64,000 nucleotides of DNA from Myxosarcina sp. GI1 (GTDB lineage: Bacteria > Cyanobacteriota > Cyanobacteriia > Cyanobacteriales > Xenococcaceae). Shown here piece by piece: positions 39,123-47,624 of the stretch (position 1 is its first letter; each line of letters starts with the position of its first letter). The DNA lies in NCBI RefSeq assembly GCF_000756305.1, contig NZ_JRFE01000006.1, positions 201,090-265,089 on the forward strand. The letters are read 5' to 3'. The position numbers and the translations under genes were made by a program. The notes beneath the pieces were generated by a model. It made no database searches. It was not told where the DNA came from and saw only the letters and a program-made list of their open reading frames with translations.

Positions 39123-40151
39123 ATGCAAAATCTTACTCTTACTAGACCCGACGACTGGCATCTGCATCTACGAGACGGCGAAGCACTCAAAGCAGTCCTG
39201 CCCCATACAGTACGTCAGTTTGCACGCGCCATCATCATGCCGAATCTAAAGCCTCCGATACGCACAGTAGCTGATGCTGCTGACTATCGCGAGCGCATAA
39301 AAGCAGCAATTCGCACTGGCAAACAGTTTGAGCCACTGATGACCCTCTACCTCACCGACAATACCAGCCCCGAAGAAATTATCGCAGCTAAGGCATCTCA
39401 GTTTGTCAAAGCGATAAAATACTATCCTGCGGGTGCAACCACCAATTCAGATTTCGGTGTGACGGACATTAGTAAGTGCGATCGCGTCTTTGAAATGATG
39501 GAACAGGTAGACATACCTTTATTACTTCACGGGGAAGTGACCGATGGAGATGTTGATATATTTGACCGCGAGAAGGTGTTTATCGAGAAACATTTAATTC
39601 CCCTCAAGAAGCGATTTCCCAAACTGCGGGTGGTACTCGAACACATTACCACTGCCGATGCCGTGCAGTTTGTCCTGGCAACTAACAAGATCGCTGCCAC
39701 GATTACACCACAACATCTATTGTTTAGCCGTAATGCTATATTCCAAGGTGGCATTCAGCCCCATTTTTATTGCTTACCAATTTTGAAACGAGAACAGCAT
39801 CGCTTGGCACTTTTGCAAGCAGCAACATCTGGCAATCCCAAATTTTTTCTAGGTACTGATAGCGCGCCCCATCCCCGCAATAGCAAAGAAAGTTCCTGTG
39901 GTTGCGCGGGTTGTTATTCGGCTCTCCATGCTATGGAACTATACACAGCAGCTTTTGAAAGTGCTAATTCCCTCGATAAACTCGAAGCTTTTGCCAGTTT
40001 TTACGGAGCAGATTTTTATCAACTCCCGCGCAATACAGAACAGATTATTTTGACTAAAACAACCTGGCGTATTCCTGATGAAGTTCCATTTCCTGAATCT
40101 GGACTCGTTCCCTTATGGGCAGGTCAAGAGATGAAGTGGAAAATGATTTAA
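39123..40151 (+). CDS. pyrC: Dihydroorotase (PyrC type)
   Basis: 342 aa from ATG 39123 (an in-frame GTG 18 bases earlier adds six residues without similarity). Cyclises carbamoyl aspartate in pyrimidine synthesis. It has the metal site DDWHLHLRDG, the carboxylated Lys in AIKYYPAGATTNSDFG, LLLHGEVTD, VVLEHITTADA and LGTDSAPHP. Full length. Confidence 0.96.
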   Translation: MQNLTLTRPDDWHLHLRDGEALKAVLPHTVRQFARAIIMPNLKPPIRTVADAADYRERIKAAIRTGKQFEPLMTLYLTDNTSPEEIIAAKASQFVKAIKYYPAGATTNSDFGVTDISKCDRVFEMMEQVDIPLLLHGEVTDGDVDIFDREKVFIEKHLIPLKKRFPKLRVVLEHITTADAVQFVLATNKIAATITPQHLLFSRNAIFQGGIQPHFYCLPILKREQHRLALLQAATSGNPKFFLGTDSAPHPRNSKESSCGCAGCYSALHAMELYTAAFESANSLDKLEAFASFYGADFYQLPRNTEQIILTKTTWRIPDEVPFPESGLVPLWAGQEMKWKMI

Positions 40152-40239
40152 CATTCCCATGACAGAAATTAATTGATTTAGTCTCTTTCGCGATCGCGCT
40201 ATTTCCAACTCTAATTTGGTATCAAACAAAGTTAAAACT

Positions 40240-41007
40240 ATGAAACTAGAAAACAAAGTCGCGATCGTTACTGGTGGTAGTGGAGGTATCGGACAAGCTT
40301 TATGCGATCGCTTGGCACGAGAAGGAGCAAAAATTGTGATTAACTATCGTTCTCATCCTGATGAGGCACAAAAAGTCAAACAGGAGATAGAGCAAATAGG
40401 TTCTGAAGCTCTAATTGTACGAGCAGACTTGAGTAAAGTTCGAGAAATTAATAATTTAGTCGAAGAAGGTATTAATTATTTCGGCAAAGTCGATATATTA
40501 GTCAACAATGCAGGGTTAGAAAAACGAGCCGATTTTTGGGATGTCACAGAAGAAGATTATGACTTAGTATTAAACGTCAACCTCAAAGCTGTGTTTTTTA
40601 GCACTCAAGCCGTAGTCAGACATTTCCGAGAAACTAATAACCCAGGCAGAATCATTAACATCAGTTCCGTTCACGAAGAACTGCCTTTCCCTCACTTTAC
40701 AGCCTATTGCGCTAGTAAGGGCGGAGTAAAGATGATAACCCGTAATCTGGCTGTAGAACTAGGCTCAATGGGAATTACAATAAACAATGTTGCTCCAGGT
40801 GCGATCGCTACACCCATTAATGAAAAGCTACTCAACAATCCCGAACAGCTTAAAAAAGTTACGCAAAACATTCCTTTGGGACGTTTGGGAGAACCAGAAG
40901 ATGTAGCGGGGTTGGTGGCATTTCTTGCATCCGATGAAGCTAGATATATTACAGGTTCGACTTTCTATGTCGATGGTGGTCTGTTGTGGAACTATCAAGA
41001 ACAGTAA
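40240..41007 (+). CDS. SDR family oxidoreductase (glucose-1-dehydrogenase-like)
   Basis: 255 aa. Classical [23 protein letters not shown] (TGxxxGIG), NNAG, the catalytic Ser, YCASKGG (YxxxK) and [21 protein letters not shown]. Similar to glucose 1-dehydrogenases or 3-oxoacyl-ACP reductases. The start is ATG 40240; an upstream in-frame TTG is unlikely. Its stop lies 6 bases before the GH63 start, so both sugar-related genes appear to be one operon. Confidence 0.9.
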   Translation: MKLENKVAIVTGGSGGIGQALCDRLAREGAKIVINYRSHPDEAQKVKQEIEQIGSEALIVRADLSKVREINNLVEEGINYFGKVDILVNNAGLEKRADFWDVTEEDYDLVLNVNLKAVFFSTQAVVRHFRETNNPGRIINISSVHEELPFPHFTAYCASKGGVKMITRNLAVELGSMGITINNVAPGAIATPINEKLLNNPEQLKKVTQNIPLGRLGEPEDVAGLVAFLASDEARYITGSTFYVDGGLLWNYQEQ

Positions 41008-41012
41008 TTAAT

Positions 41013-43766
41013 ATGATTGCAGAAAAACAAAGACTAGAAGAAAATCGAGAACGCTTGGCTTATTGGACGCGCTGGGGTCCTTATATTAGCGAAAGGCAAT
41101 GGGGAACGGTTAGAGAAGATTATAGCGAGTCTGGTTCGGCTTGGGATTATTTTTCTCACCAAGATTCTTTATCTCGTGCTTATCGATGGGGAGAAGATGG
41201 CATTGCGGGTATTTGTGACAACCATCAGCGTCTGTGTTTTGCTTTAGCTTTTTGGAACGAACGCGATCCGATTATCAAAGAAAAGATGTTCGGTTTGACT
41301 GGCAATCAAGGCAATCATGGGGAAGATGTCAAAGAGTATTACTTCTATTTGGATAATACCCCGACTCATTCTTATATGAAGTATCTCTATAAATATCCTC
41401 AGCATGAATATCCCTATGGAGATTTAGTTCGAGAAAATAAAAGACGGGGCAAACACGAGCCAGAATATGAGTTATTAGATACGGGAATTTTTGACGAAGA
41501 TAAATATTTTGATATATTTATTGAATATGCTAAAAACAGCGACGAAGACATTTTAATTAGAGTTACGGCATATAATCGCGGTGATGAAACCAAACCCCTA
41601 CATATTTTACCTACTCTCTGGTTTCGCAATACTTGGTCTTGGTTTAAAGATGTTCCAAAACCAAAATTAAAAATTTATTCCCAACAAGATAATTACAGCG
41701 TTATCGAAGCAGATCATCCCAGTTTAGGAAAACGCTGGTTATATTGCGGTGCGACCCCCCAAGACCGCACTTTTCCGCAAGGGAACGCGCACCAAGACAG
41801 CGCCCACCCTGTAGGGGCGTTTCGCGAAACACCCCTACTGTTTACCGAAAACGAAACTAACAACGAATTACTATTCGGACAACCCAATGCTTCTCCCTAT
41901 GTTAAAGACGGCATTAATAACTATATCGTTCGAGGCAAACAAGAAGCAGTAAACCCAAACCGAATTGGCACTAAATTTAGCGCGCATTATCAGCTATCGA
42001 TCGCTCCTGGTAAAAGCCAAACAATCCAACTGAGATTAGCTAATGTCAATTCTTTAGAAAATCCTTTTGCTGAATGCGATCGCATCTTCCAACAAAGACA
42101 ACAAGAAGCAGACGAATTTTATCACTGGATTAATCCCCATCCCATCTCAGAAGATAAACGTCGAGTCCAGCGACAGGCTTTTGCGGGGATGTTATGGAGC
42201 AAACAGTTTTATTATTATGTTGTCGAAGATTGGCTACAGGGCGATCCCAATACTGTTGCTCCTCCAGAAGCGCGTAAATCTGGCAGAAACTCGGAGTGGA
42301 AGCATCTTTTTAATGATGATATTATTTCTATGCCCGATAAGTGGGAATATCCTTGGTATGCAGCCTGGGACTTAGCTTTTCATTTAATTCCTCTAGCTGT
42401 ACTCGACCCCGACTATGCCAAACTCCAGCTTTCTCGCCTTACCAGAGAATGGTATATGCATCCCAACGGACAAATTCCGGCATATGAATGGGCATTGAGC
42501 GATGTTAACCCACCCGTACAGGCTTGGGCAGCCTGGCAGATATATACTATCGAACAAAAGTATTGGAAGCGCAAAGATCTCGATTTTTTAGAGCGTATTT
42601 TTCAAAAGCTATTACTGAACTTTACCTGGTGGGTCAACCGCGAAGATGCTGGGGGAAAAAACGTTTTTGAAGGGGGTTTTTTAGGTTTAGATAATATAGG
42701 GGTATTCGATCGCTCGGCAGAATTACCCACAGGAGGATATTTAGAACAAGCAGACGCTACTTCTTGGATGGGAATGTATAGTCTGGGAATGCTAAATATT
42801 GCTCTGGAATTGGCGCGAGAGCGTCCCCCTTATGAAGATGTTGCCAGTAAGTTTTTCGAACATTTTCTTTATATTGCCGATGCCATGAACCATGTCGGTG
42901 ATGGGGTTTCTTTATGGGATGAAAAAGATGGCTTTTATTACGATGTAATTAACTTTCCCAATGGCGATAGATGTTTTTTAAAAGTGCGATCGCTTGTAGG
43001 TTTAATTCCTCTTTTGGGGGTCAACGTTCTCGAACCCGCAACGATCGAGAATTTATCAGGATTTAAAAAGCGTTTAGAGTGGTTTATCAACAATCGTCCC
43101 GATCTCAAGAAAAATGTTGCCTGTATGGAAACAAAAGGCATGGGTGCAAAAAGACTACTGGCTTTATGCTATGCCACTAAAAGAAATGATGGCAAACCTA
43201 ATAAACTACAAAGGTTACTGGCTTATGTGCTCGACGAAACCGAGTTTTTAGGTTCCTATGGCATTCGTTCCGTCTCTAAATATCATCAGGATAAACCTTT
43301 TGTCTTGCAGGTAAACGAGAATGAATACAAAGTAGACTATCAGCCAGCAGAATCCAATTCGGGAATGTTTGGCGGTAATTCTAACTGGCGCGGTCCTATT
43401 TGGTTTCCGATTAATTATTTACTCATAGAAGCCTTACAAAACTTTTATAAGTATCTGGGAGATGATTTTCAAATAGAATTTCCTACAGGTTCGGGAGAAT
43501 TAAAAAATCTTCAGGCAATTATTCTGGAACTCTCTATGCGGATGACTAAAATCTTTTTACGAGACGATTTAGATAAGCGTCCTGTATATGGCGGTATCGA
43601 AAAGTTTCAAAACGATCCTCACTGGCGCGACTATATCTATTTCTACGAGTACTTTCACGGCGATAATGGTGCGGGTTTGGGTGCGTCCCATCAAACAGGC
43701 TGGACGGGAATAGTAGCTTATATGATTCAACTACACGCCGAACATTCAAATTCAAATTTAACTTAG
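41013..43766 (+). CDS. GH63-type glucosidase with a repeat inserted in frame
   Basis: 917 aa from ATG 41013. Matches large GH63 (mannosyl-oligosaccharide glucosidase-like) proteins of cyanobacteria: [20 protein letters not shown], then [19 protein letters not shown], and [19 protein letters not shown] near the end. These hydrolases act on alpha-glucosides such as glucosylglycerate. Between residues about 249 and 273 is a 25-residue insertion ([17 protein letters not shown]...) encoded by a cyanobacterial palindromic repeat. The frame is kept, so the enzyme may still fold. Confidence 0.88.
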   Translation: MIAEKQRLEENRERLAYWTRWGPYISERQWGTVREDYSESGSAWDYFSHQDSLSRAYRWGEDGIAGICDNHQRLCFALAFWNERDPIIKEKMFGLTGNQGNHGEDVKEYYFYLDNTPTHSYMKYLYKYPQHEYPYGDLVRENKRRGKHEPEYELLDTGIFDEDKYFDIFIEYAKNSDEDILIRVTAYNRGDETKPLHILPTLWFRNTWSWFKDVPKPKLKIYSQQDNYSVIEADHPSLGKRWLYCGATPQDRTFPQGNAHQDSAHPVGAFRETPLLFTENETNNELLFGQPNASPYVKDGINNYIVRGKQEAVNPNRIGTKFSAHYQLSIAPGKSQTIQLRLANVNSLENPFAECDRIFQQRQQEADEFYHWINPHPISEDKRRVQRQAFAGMLWSKQFYYYVVEDWLQGDPNTVAPPEARKSGRNSEWKHLFNDDIISMPDKWEYPWYAAWDLAFHLIPLAVLDPDYAKLQLSRLTREWYMHPNGQIPAYEWALSDVNPPVQAWAAWQIYTIEQKYWKRKDLDFLERIFQKLLLNFTWWVNREDAGGKNVFEGGFLGLDNIGVFDRSAELPTGGYLEQADATSWMGMYSLGMLNIALELARERPPYEDVASKFFEHFLYIADAMNHVGDGVSLWDEKDGFYYDVINFPNGDRCFLKVRSLVGLIPLLGVNVLEPATIENLSGFKKRLEWFINNRPDLKKNVACMETKGMGAKRLLALCYATKRNDGKPNKLQRLLAYVLDETEFLGSYGIRSVSKYHQDKPFVLQVNENEYKVDYQPAESNSGMFGGNSNWRGPIWFPINYLLIEALQNFYKYLGDDFQIEFPTGSGELKNLQAIILELSMRMTKIFLRDDLDKRPVYGGIEKFQNDPHWRDYIYFYEYFHGDNGAGLGASHQTGWTGIVAYMIQLHAEHSNSNLT
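41758..41838 (+). repeat. Palindromic interspersed repeat inside the GH63 gene
   Basis: Ends in a near-perfect 28-bp palindrome (41811-41838: GTAGGGGCGTTTCGC then GAAACACCCCTAC), preceded by CCAAGACCGCACTTTTCCGC and AACGCGCACC. The 15-mer CCAAGACCGCACTTT recurs inverted at 2409-2423. This composition is typical of intergenic cyanobacterial repeats and foreign to the flanking coding sequence. Confidence 0.8.
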
Positions 43767-43807
43767 CAAAATTATGAAAATTTTATTATTTGTGGCACAG
43801 ATGAAAA

Positions 43808-44080
43808 TTAATAATAAATGTTAAATGAAATGACTGAACTACAAAATAACTTTAAATACCCGAAATTCTCCTTGATTAGTGGGATGAGTTCTTGGCAATA
43901 AGCATTATTATTACCTTGTTGCAGTAGCAAAGAACGCTGAGGCGGTTCTGGTAGTTCGTTGGCACCATACTGTTTTAGTTTTACCTCAGCTTCACTATCG
44001 GCAAGTCCTTCGGCAGCAGTAGCCTGGTTGAGATAAACTTCCTCGGCATTTAACGACCAAATCGGAGGATGGAAAGTCAT
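43808..44080 (-). pseudogene. N-terminal stub of a cation-transporting P-type ATPase
   Basis: From ATG 44080 the frame reads MTFHPPIWSLNAEEVYLNQ then TAAEGLADSEAEVKLKQYGANELPEPP, the Cation_ATPase_N domain of P-type ATPases. Similarity stops near residue 48 and unrelated residues follow to a stop. The transmembrane, actuator and DKTGT domains are missing. It retains a copy of the island promoter motif (44183-44199). The full ancestor would be about 900 residues. Confidence 0.8.
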
Positions 44081-44166
44081 GACTAACTCACTTTGGTATT
44101 GGAGCAAAGATTTTGAAAGCGATATTTGCGTAGCAGTTCGAGTAATTGGCTCGATCGCTTTAATAA

Positions 44167-44199
44167 AAATTAGGGTAAAAATTTGAGAAACTTGTGAAG
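44167..44199 (-). promoter_or_regulatory. Island promoter motif, copy 1 (before ATPase stub)
   Basis: Minus strand CTTCACAAGTTTCTCAA (44199-44183), then 10 bases, then TAATTT (44172-44167). The 17-mer is identical to copy 2 before ppsA. About 87 bases upstream of the ATPase stub start. Confidence 0.75.
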
Positions 44200-44221
44200 T
44201 GTGCTTTCAAACTTTAGCCCC

Positions 44222-44380
44222 TTAGAAATCATTAACTAATTTATAAATAATGCTCGATTCTTTTACCAGTCGCAACGCGATTAAAGCTAAAATCGTTGCG
44301 ATTAAATCAAGTTGCCACAAACCACATCCCGCAGCTATGCTCAATCCTGCTGCCACCCAAATTACAGTAGCAGAGGTTAA
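44222..44380 (-). pseudogene. MgtC/SapB family membrane remnant
   Basis: An open minus-strand segment, preceded in frame by a stop, reads TSATVIWVAAGLSIAAGCGL then WQLDLIATILALIALRLV. This matches the last membrane helices of MgtC/SapB proteins (AxxIWVxAALGIAxGxG). There is no N-terminus or start. It lies just upstream of the ATPase stub, so an ion-transport pair has decayed together. Confidence 0.65.
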
Positions 44381-44439
44381 TTACAATAAACAATAAGCAG
44401 TTAAACTCCCATTGTTTATTGCTAACTACTTATTGCTCA

Positions 44440-45204
44440 TTAAAAAAAAAGCTCATCGTTCATTGATGAATGTAATAAATGAGTATAAAAGCGATCGATT
44501 CCCGTACCTGTTTTGGCTGAAACCTCGAAAATTTGAGCTTGCGAAGCAATTTCTCGAATATTGGCGATCGCTATATCTCTTTGGAATTCTACGGCTTCAG
44601 CCAGATCGATTTTATTAATAACTACTATATGTGCTGATTTAAACATAGTTGGATACTTTAAAGGTTTATCTTCACCTTCGGTAACAGACAGCAACACCAC
44701 TCTCAAATCTTCCCCCAAGTCGTAAGCGGCAGGACAAACTAAATTACCGACATTTTCAATAATTAGCCAGTTAAAATTATCTAGATCGAGTTTCTGGGCA
44801 GCTTTAGCAACCATGTTGGCTTCTAAGTGACAGGCGTTACCAGTAGTAATTTGAACTGTTGGTGCGCCCCAATTTTGTAGTCTACGAGCATCGTTATCCG
44901 TAGCTAAATCGCCAACAATCACCCCAATATCGATGTTATTTTGATAGTTTTGCAGCATTTTTTCGATTAGAGCTGTCTTGCCCGCTCCTGGTGAAGATAA
45001 CAAGTTAATAACCAATAATTCTTTTGATTTAAAATAGTTGCGGTTTTGCGCTGCCAGGCGATCGTTTTTACTAAGAATACCTCGATTAATCTCGATTTGA
45101 CGTTGGTGTGTTGCTTTTACTTGAGGAGTTGTTGGTAAAATTCCAAGAGAATTTTCGATTGCTACATTATCGATCGCATTACTACAGCCACAGTCTTTAC
45201 ACAT
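44440..45204 (-). CDS. hypB: Hydrogenase nickel-insertion GTPase HypB
   Basis: 254 aa. Delivers nickel to the hydrogenase large subunit with HypA. N-terminal nickel-binding MCKDCGCSN, the P-loop [24 protein letters not shown], and NKIDLAEAV. It is intact and is the last gene of the minus-strand operon that starts with ppsA; hypA ends 33 bases upstream. Confidence 0.96.
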   Translation of the reverse strand: MCKDCGCSNAIDNVAIENSLGILPTTPQVKATHQRQIEINRGILSKNDRLAAQNRNYFKSKELLVINLLSSPGAGKTALIEKMLQNYQNNIDIGVIVGDLATDNDARRLQNWGAPTVQITTGNACHLEANMVAKAAQKLDLDNFNWLIIENVGNLVCPAAYDLGEDLRVVLLSVTEGEDKPLKYPTMFKSAHIVVINKIDLAEAVEFQRDIAIANIREIASQAQIFEVSAKTGTGIDRFYTHLLHSSMNDELFF

Positions 45205-45236
45205 CTGATAATTTCTCCATTAACAAGCACTAACTA

Positions 45237-45578
45237 CTAACTAACTATTAGGGATGCTAATTCCAATTCACTACCAGTAAGAATGTTGGTACTTATTTGC
45301 TGACATTGAGGACATCGATAAACAAAATCTTGGGGTTGAAAATTGCGATCGCATCGTTGACAATAACAAGTAACGGGAATGAGGTTAATTTCTAGCGAGG
45401 CATTTTCTGCCATCGTTCCTGCAATCAAAATTTCAAAGGCAAATTCTAAAGCTTCGGGAATTACTCCCGATAACTCGCCAATATTCAGCGTCAGACATTC
45501 TATCTGTGTCGCCCCGTTTTGTCTGGCTCGATCGAAGGCAATTTCTAGAGTATTTTGCATCATACTTACTTCGTGCAT
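45237..45578 (-). CDS. hypA: Hydrogenase nickel-incorporation protein HypA
   Basis: 113 aa from ATG 45578, chosen because HypA must begin Met-His-Glu (MHEVSMM) for nickel binding; the frame is open upstream. It has the zinc site CYCQRC ... CPQC. It overlaps the protease gene by 13 bases, indicating translational coupling, and works with HypB just downstream. Confidence 0.95.
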   Translation of the reverse strand: MHEVSMMQNTLEIAFDRARQNGATQIECLTLNIGELSGVIPEALEFAFEILIAGTMAENASLEINLIPVTCYCQRCDRNFQPQDFVYRCPQCQQISTNILTGSELELASLIVS

Positions 45579-46063
45579 GAGTTGTATTTGATGTCGGTAG
45601 CTGTTGTCATAGTCTGACAATTGCCATTTAGAATGGCTCTAATCTGAATTAAAGCCAAAGCAATTCCTTTTTTAGCTAAAGAAGATAAACTTTCGCCTAG
45701 TTGAAAATTTGTAGCTGGTATAATTACCCACCACGCCTGGGGACATTTGCCGTAGATCGCTAAAGTAAGACTTAGTAAGGCTCTAGGATCGCCAAAGTGA
45801 CTGTGAAGCTGAGTTGTAGCCAATGGTTTTAAAGCACATACTTCTACAGTATCGGTATCGACTGCCTGACAGGCATCGACAAAAATGATCGAGTCTACTC
45901 CAGCCAGATCCTGAGCTAGTTCGGGAGTTAATTGAGTGACAGCAAGCGATCGCACCTTCGGCAAGTGCCAATCGGCAACCATTTCCGCTACTCTTACTCC
46001 AACACCATCATCACACCGCAAGCTATTACCGTAACCAATTACTAAATTTTTGGCAGCAATCAT
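45566..46063 (-). CDS. Hydrogenase maturation protease (HoxW-like)
   Basis: 165 aa. Cuts the C-terminal tail of a NiFe hydrogenase large subunit after metal insertion. VIGYGNSLRCDDGVGVRVAE carries the family motif with the nickel-sensing Asp/Glu, FVDACQAVDT the second. It is probably HoxW, since hoxE and hoxF are near, but HupW is not excluded. No hydrogenase large subunit gene is in the window. Confidence 0.88.
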   Translation of the reverse strand: MIAAKNLVIGYGNSLRCDDGVGVRVAEMVADWHLPKVRSLAVTQLTPELAQDLAGVDSIIFVDACQAVDTDTVEVCALKPLATTQLHSHFGDPRALLSLTLAIYGKCPQAWWVIIPATNFQLGESLSSLAKKGIALALIQIRAILNGNCQTMTTATDIKYNSCTK

Positions 46064-46077
46064 TACATACCTTGCAA

Positions 46078-46440
46078 CTAACTACTTATCCATTTCAGTG
46101 CCTTATCTCGATCGGCAAAGGTAAAATGTTTGACTTCGATGCCAGAAAACAAAGAATTACCTACTGCTGCTAAATTTTTCAGCCACTGGCGATCGGAGAC
46201 GATCGCTTCTTTCTCAAAATCTTTAAAGTGTTGTAAGCTAAATTTCAGGTCTTTAATAAAAGCTTCCAAAGACATTCCCGTCCAGTTTTCTACTTCTGCA
46301 TACACTCTTAATTTTCCTCTCCGTTGCAGTTGCTTCTCGATTAGTTCGATTACGCGATCGATATCTTCGACTTCAATTTTGCCATCGATATTGATTCCGA
46401 TTATGTTGTCTGGTTTGTGGGGAATGAGTTTAATGGTCAT
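46078..46440 (-). CDS. STAS/SpoIIAA-like protein
   Basis: 120 aa. It matches the SpoIIAA-like (STAS/SEC14) family: GINIDGKIEVEDIDRVIELIE at the start, a WTGMSLEAFIKDLKF middle, and IEVKHFTFADRDKALKWI at the end. The family is implicated in lipid binding or anti-anti-sigma-like roles; the partner is unknown. It overlaps the upstream usp gene by 4 bases (ATGA), so the two are coupled. Confidence 0.85.
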   Translation of the reverse strand: MTIKLIPHKPDNIIGINIDGKIEVEDIDRVIELIEKQLQRRGKLRVYAEVENWTGMSLEAFIKDLKFSLQHFKDFEKEAIVSDRQWLKNLAAVGNSLFSGIEVKHFTFADRDKALKWISS

Positions 46441-47024
46441 GGTTTCCCTCTGCTGTTAAATAAATATTTGTTTGCTATTTTTGTCGATACCATAGTTTCC
46501 GCTCCATAATTCCGCTCTGGTTCTCTCGCAGTCGGAACCAGCATTACCGAACAAGGAGCATGGTGTATTACGTAGTTGCTAACACTACCTACCAACAATT
46601 CTTTCAGTTGCGAAAAACCCCGTCTGCCGATAACTATTACCTCGGCATGGCAAGAGCTAGCAAAATCGCAAATAGTCGAACTGGGATGACCTGTAATTTG
46701 ACTGAATTCAGTTGTTACACCTGCGGCGATCGCGCGATCTCTAAAAGAACGCAGTATCTTTAGTCCTTCAGCTTCAAAAGCTTTCCATTGCTGGTGATAC
46801 ATAGTATCTGCAAGACGAACGAGTTCGGGATCGAGATGTAAATAATGATGATGTCGGCTAACTGTCGGATAGCGAGACAGAATCGGACTGTCTGGTTCTT
46901 CTGCCGATAAAACGTGCAGTAAAATTAACTTAGCTTTGGTGGCTTGAGCCAGAGATAAAGCTTCTTCAAACACTCGTTTATTTGCTGTAGAGCGATCTAT
47001 TGCCGCCAAAATTATGTCAAACAT
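46437..47024 (-). CDS. Universal stress protein (ATP-binding type)
   Basis: 195 aa UspA fold. Begins FDIILAAIDRSTANKRVFEEAL; the ATP-binding loop is GRRGFSQLKELLVGSVSNY (GxxG-9x-GS). Second Usp in the ppsA operon, 46 bases after the first. Such proteins bind ATP and act in starvation, low-oxygen or energy-stress survival. Confidence 0.93.
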   Translation of the reverse strand: MFDIILAAIDRSTANKRVFEEALSLAQATKAKLILLHVLSAEEPDSPILSRYPTVSRHHHYLHLDPELVRLADTMYHQQWKAFEAEGLKILRSFRDRAIAAGVTTEFSQITGHPSSTICDFASSCHAEVIVIGRRGFSQLKELLVGSVSNYVIHHAPCSVMLVPTAREPERNYGAETMVSTKIANKYLFNSRGKP

Positions 47025-47070
47025 TTCTTTGGTTGGTGGTTAGTAGCTAATAGTTGGTAGGTAAGCGATT

Positions 47071-47610
47071 TTAGCTGTCAACTGTGGTTGCCGAAGTTTC
47101 TCGCTCGCTCGCATCAAAATTCGAGCCATTGGCGATCGCCTCACGTACGATTAGCACCGAACAAGGTGCATGATGGGTTACATAGTTACTAACGCTGCCG
47201 AGAAACATTTCTTTTAGTCCTTTCAGTCCGCGACTGCCTACTAAAATCAAATCTGTCCCCCAAGTATCGGCTAGTTCGCAAATCATTCGTCCTGGATCGC
47301 CAATTAATTGGGTATGTTCGGTGTTAACTCCTGCTTCTGTAGCCTTCTGAGTTAGATTTTTTAAGAAATTAATTCCCTGTTGTTGATACTCTGCCAATCT
47401 TTCTTTATATAATTCATACTCGCGATCTTCCAAGATCGGGTAATAGTTAGCATAAGTAGGCAGAGTGGGATATCCTGATTCGTCTTCGGATAAGATGTGC
47501 AGCAGCATTAATGTTGCTCCCGTACTTTTAGCTAGAGATACTGCCGAGTTATAAACAGATTTATTTCTTTCTGAATAGTCTACTGCTACTAAGATTTTGT
47601 TTATCATCAT
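47071..47610 (-). CDS. Universal stress protein (ATP-binding type)
   Basis: 179 aa UspA fold: NKILVAVDYSERNKSVYNSAV, and the ATP loop GSRGLKGLKEMFLGSVSNY. A GAGGAG ribosome binding site precedes ATG 47610. It follows ppsA by 14 bases and precedes the other usp, and the two are clear paralogues (shared SVSNYVxHHAPCSV end), so they arose by tandem duplication. Confidence 0.93.
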   Translation of the reverse strand: MMINKILVAVDYSERNKSVYNSAVSLAKSTGATLMLLHILSEDESGYPTLPTYANYYPILEDREYELYKERLAEYQQQGINFLKNLTQKATEAGVNTEHTQLIGDPGRMICELADTWGTDLILVGSRGLKGLKEMFLGSVSNYVTHHAPCSVLIVREAIANGSNFDASERETSATTVDS

Positions 47611-47624
47611 TTGGAACTCCTCTT

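Noticed and set aside
44412-44618. Plus-strand open frame opposite hypB
   Set aside because: Antisense shadow of hypB with no independent support.
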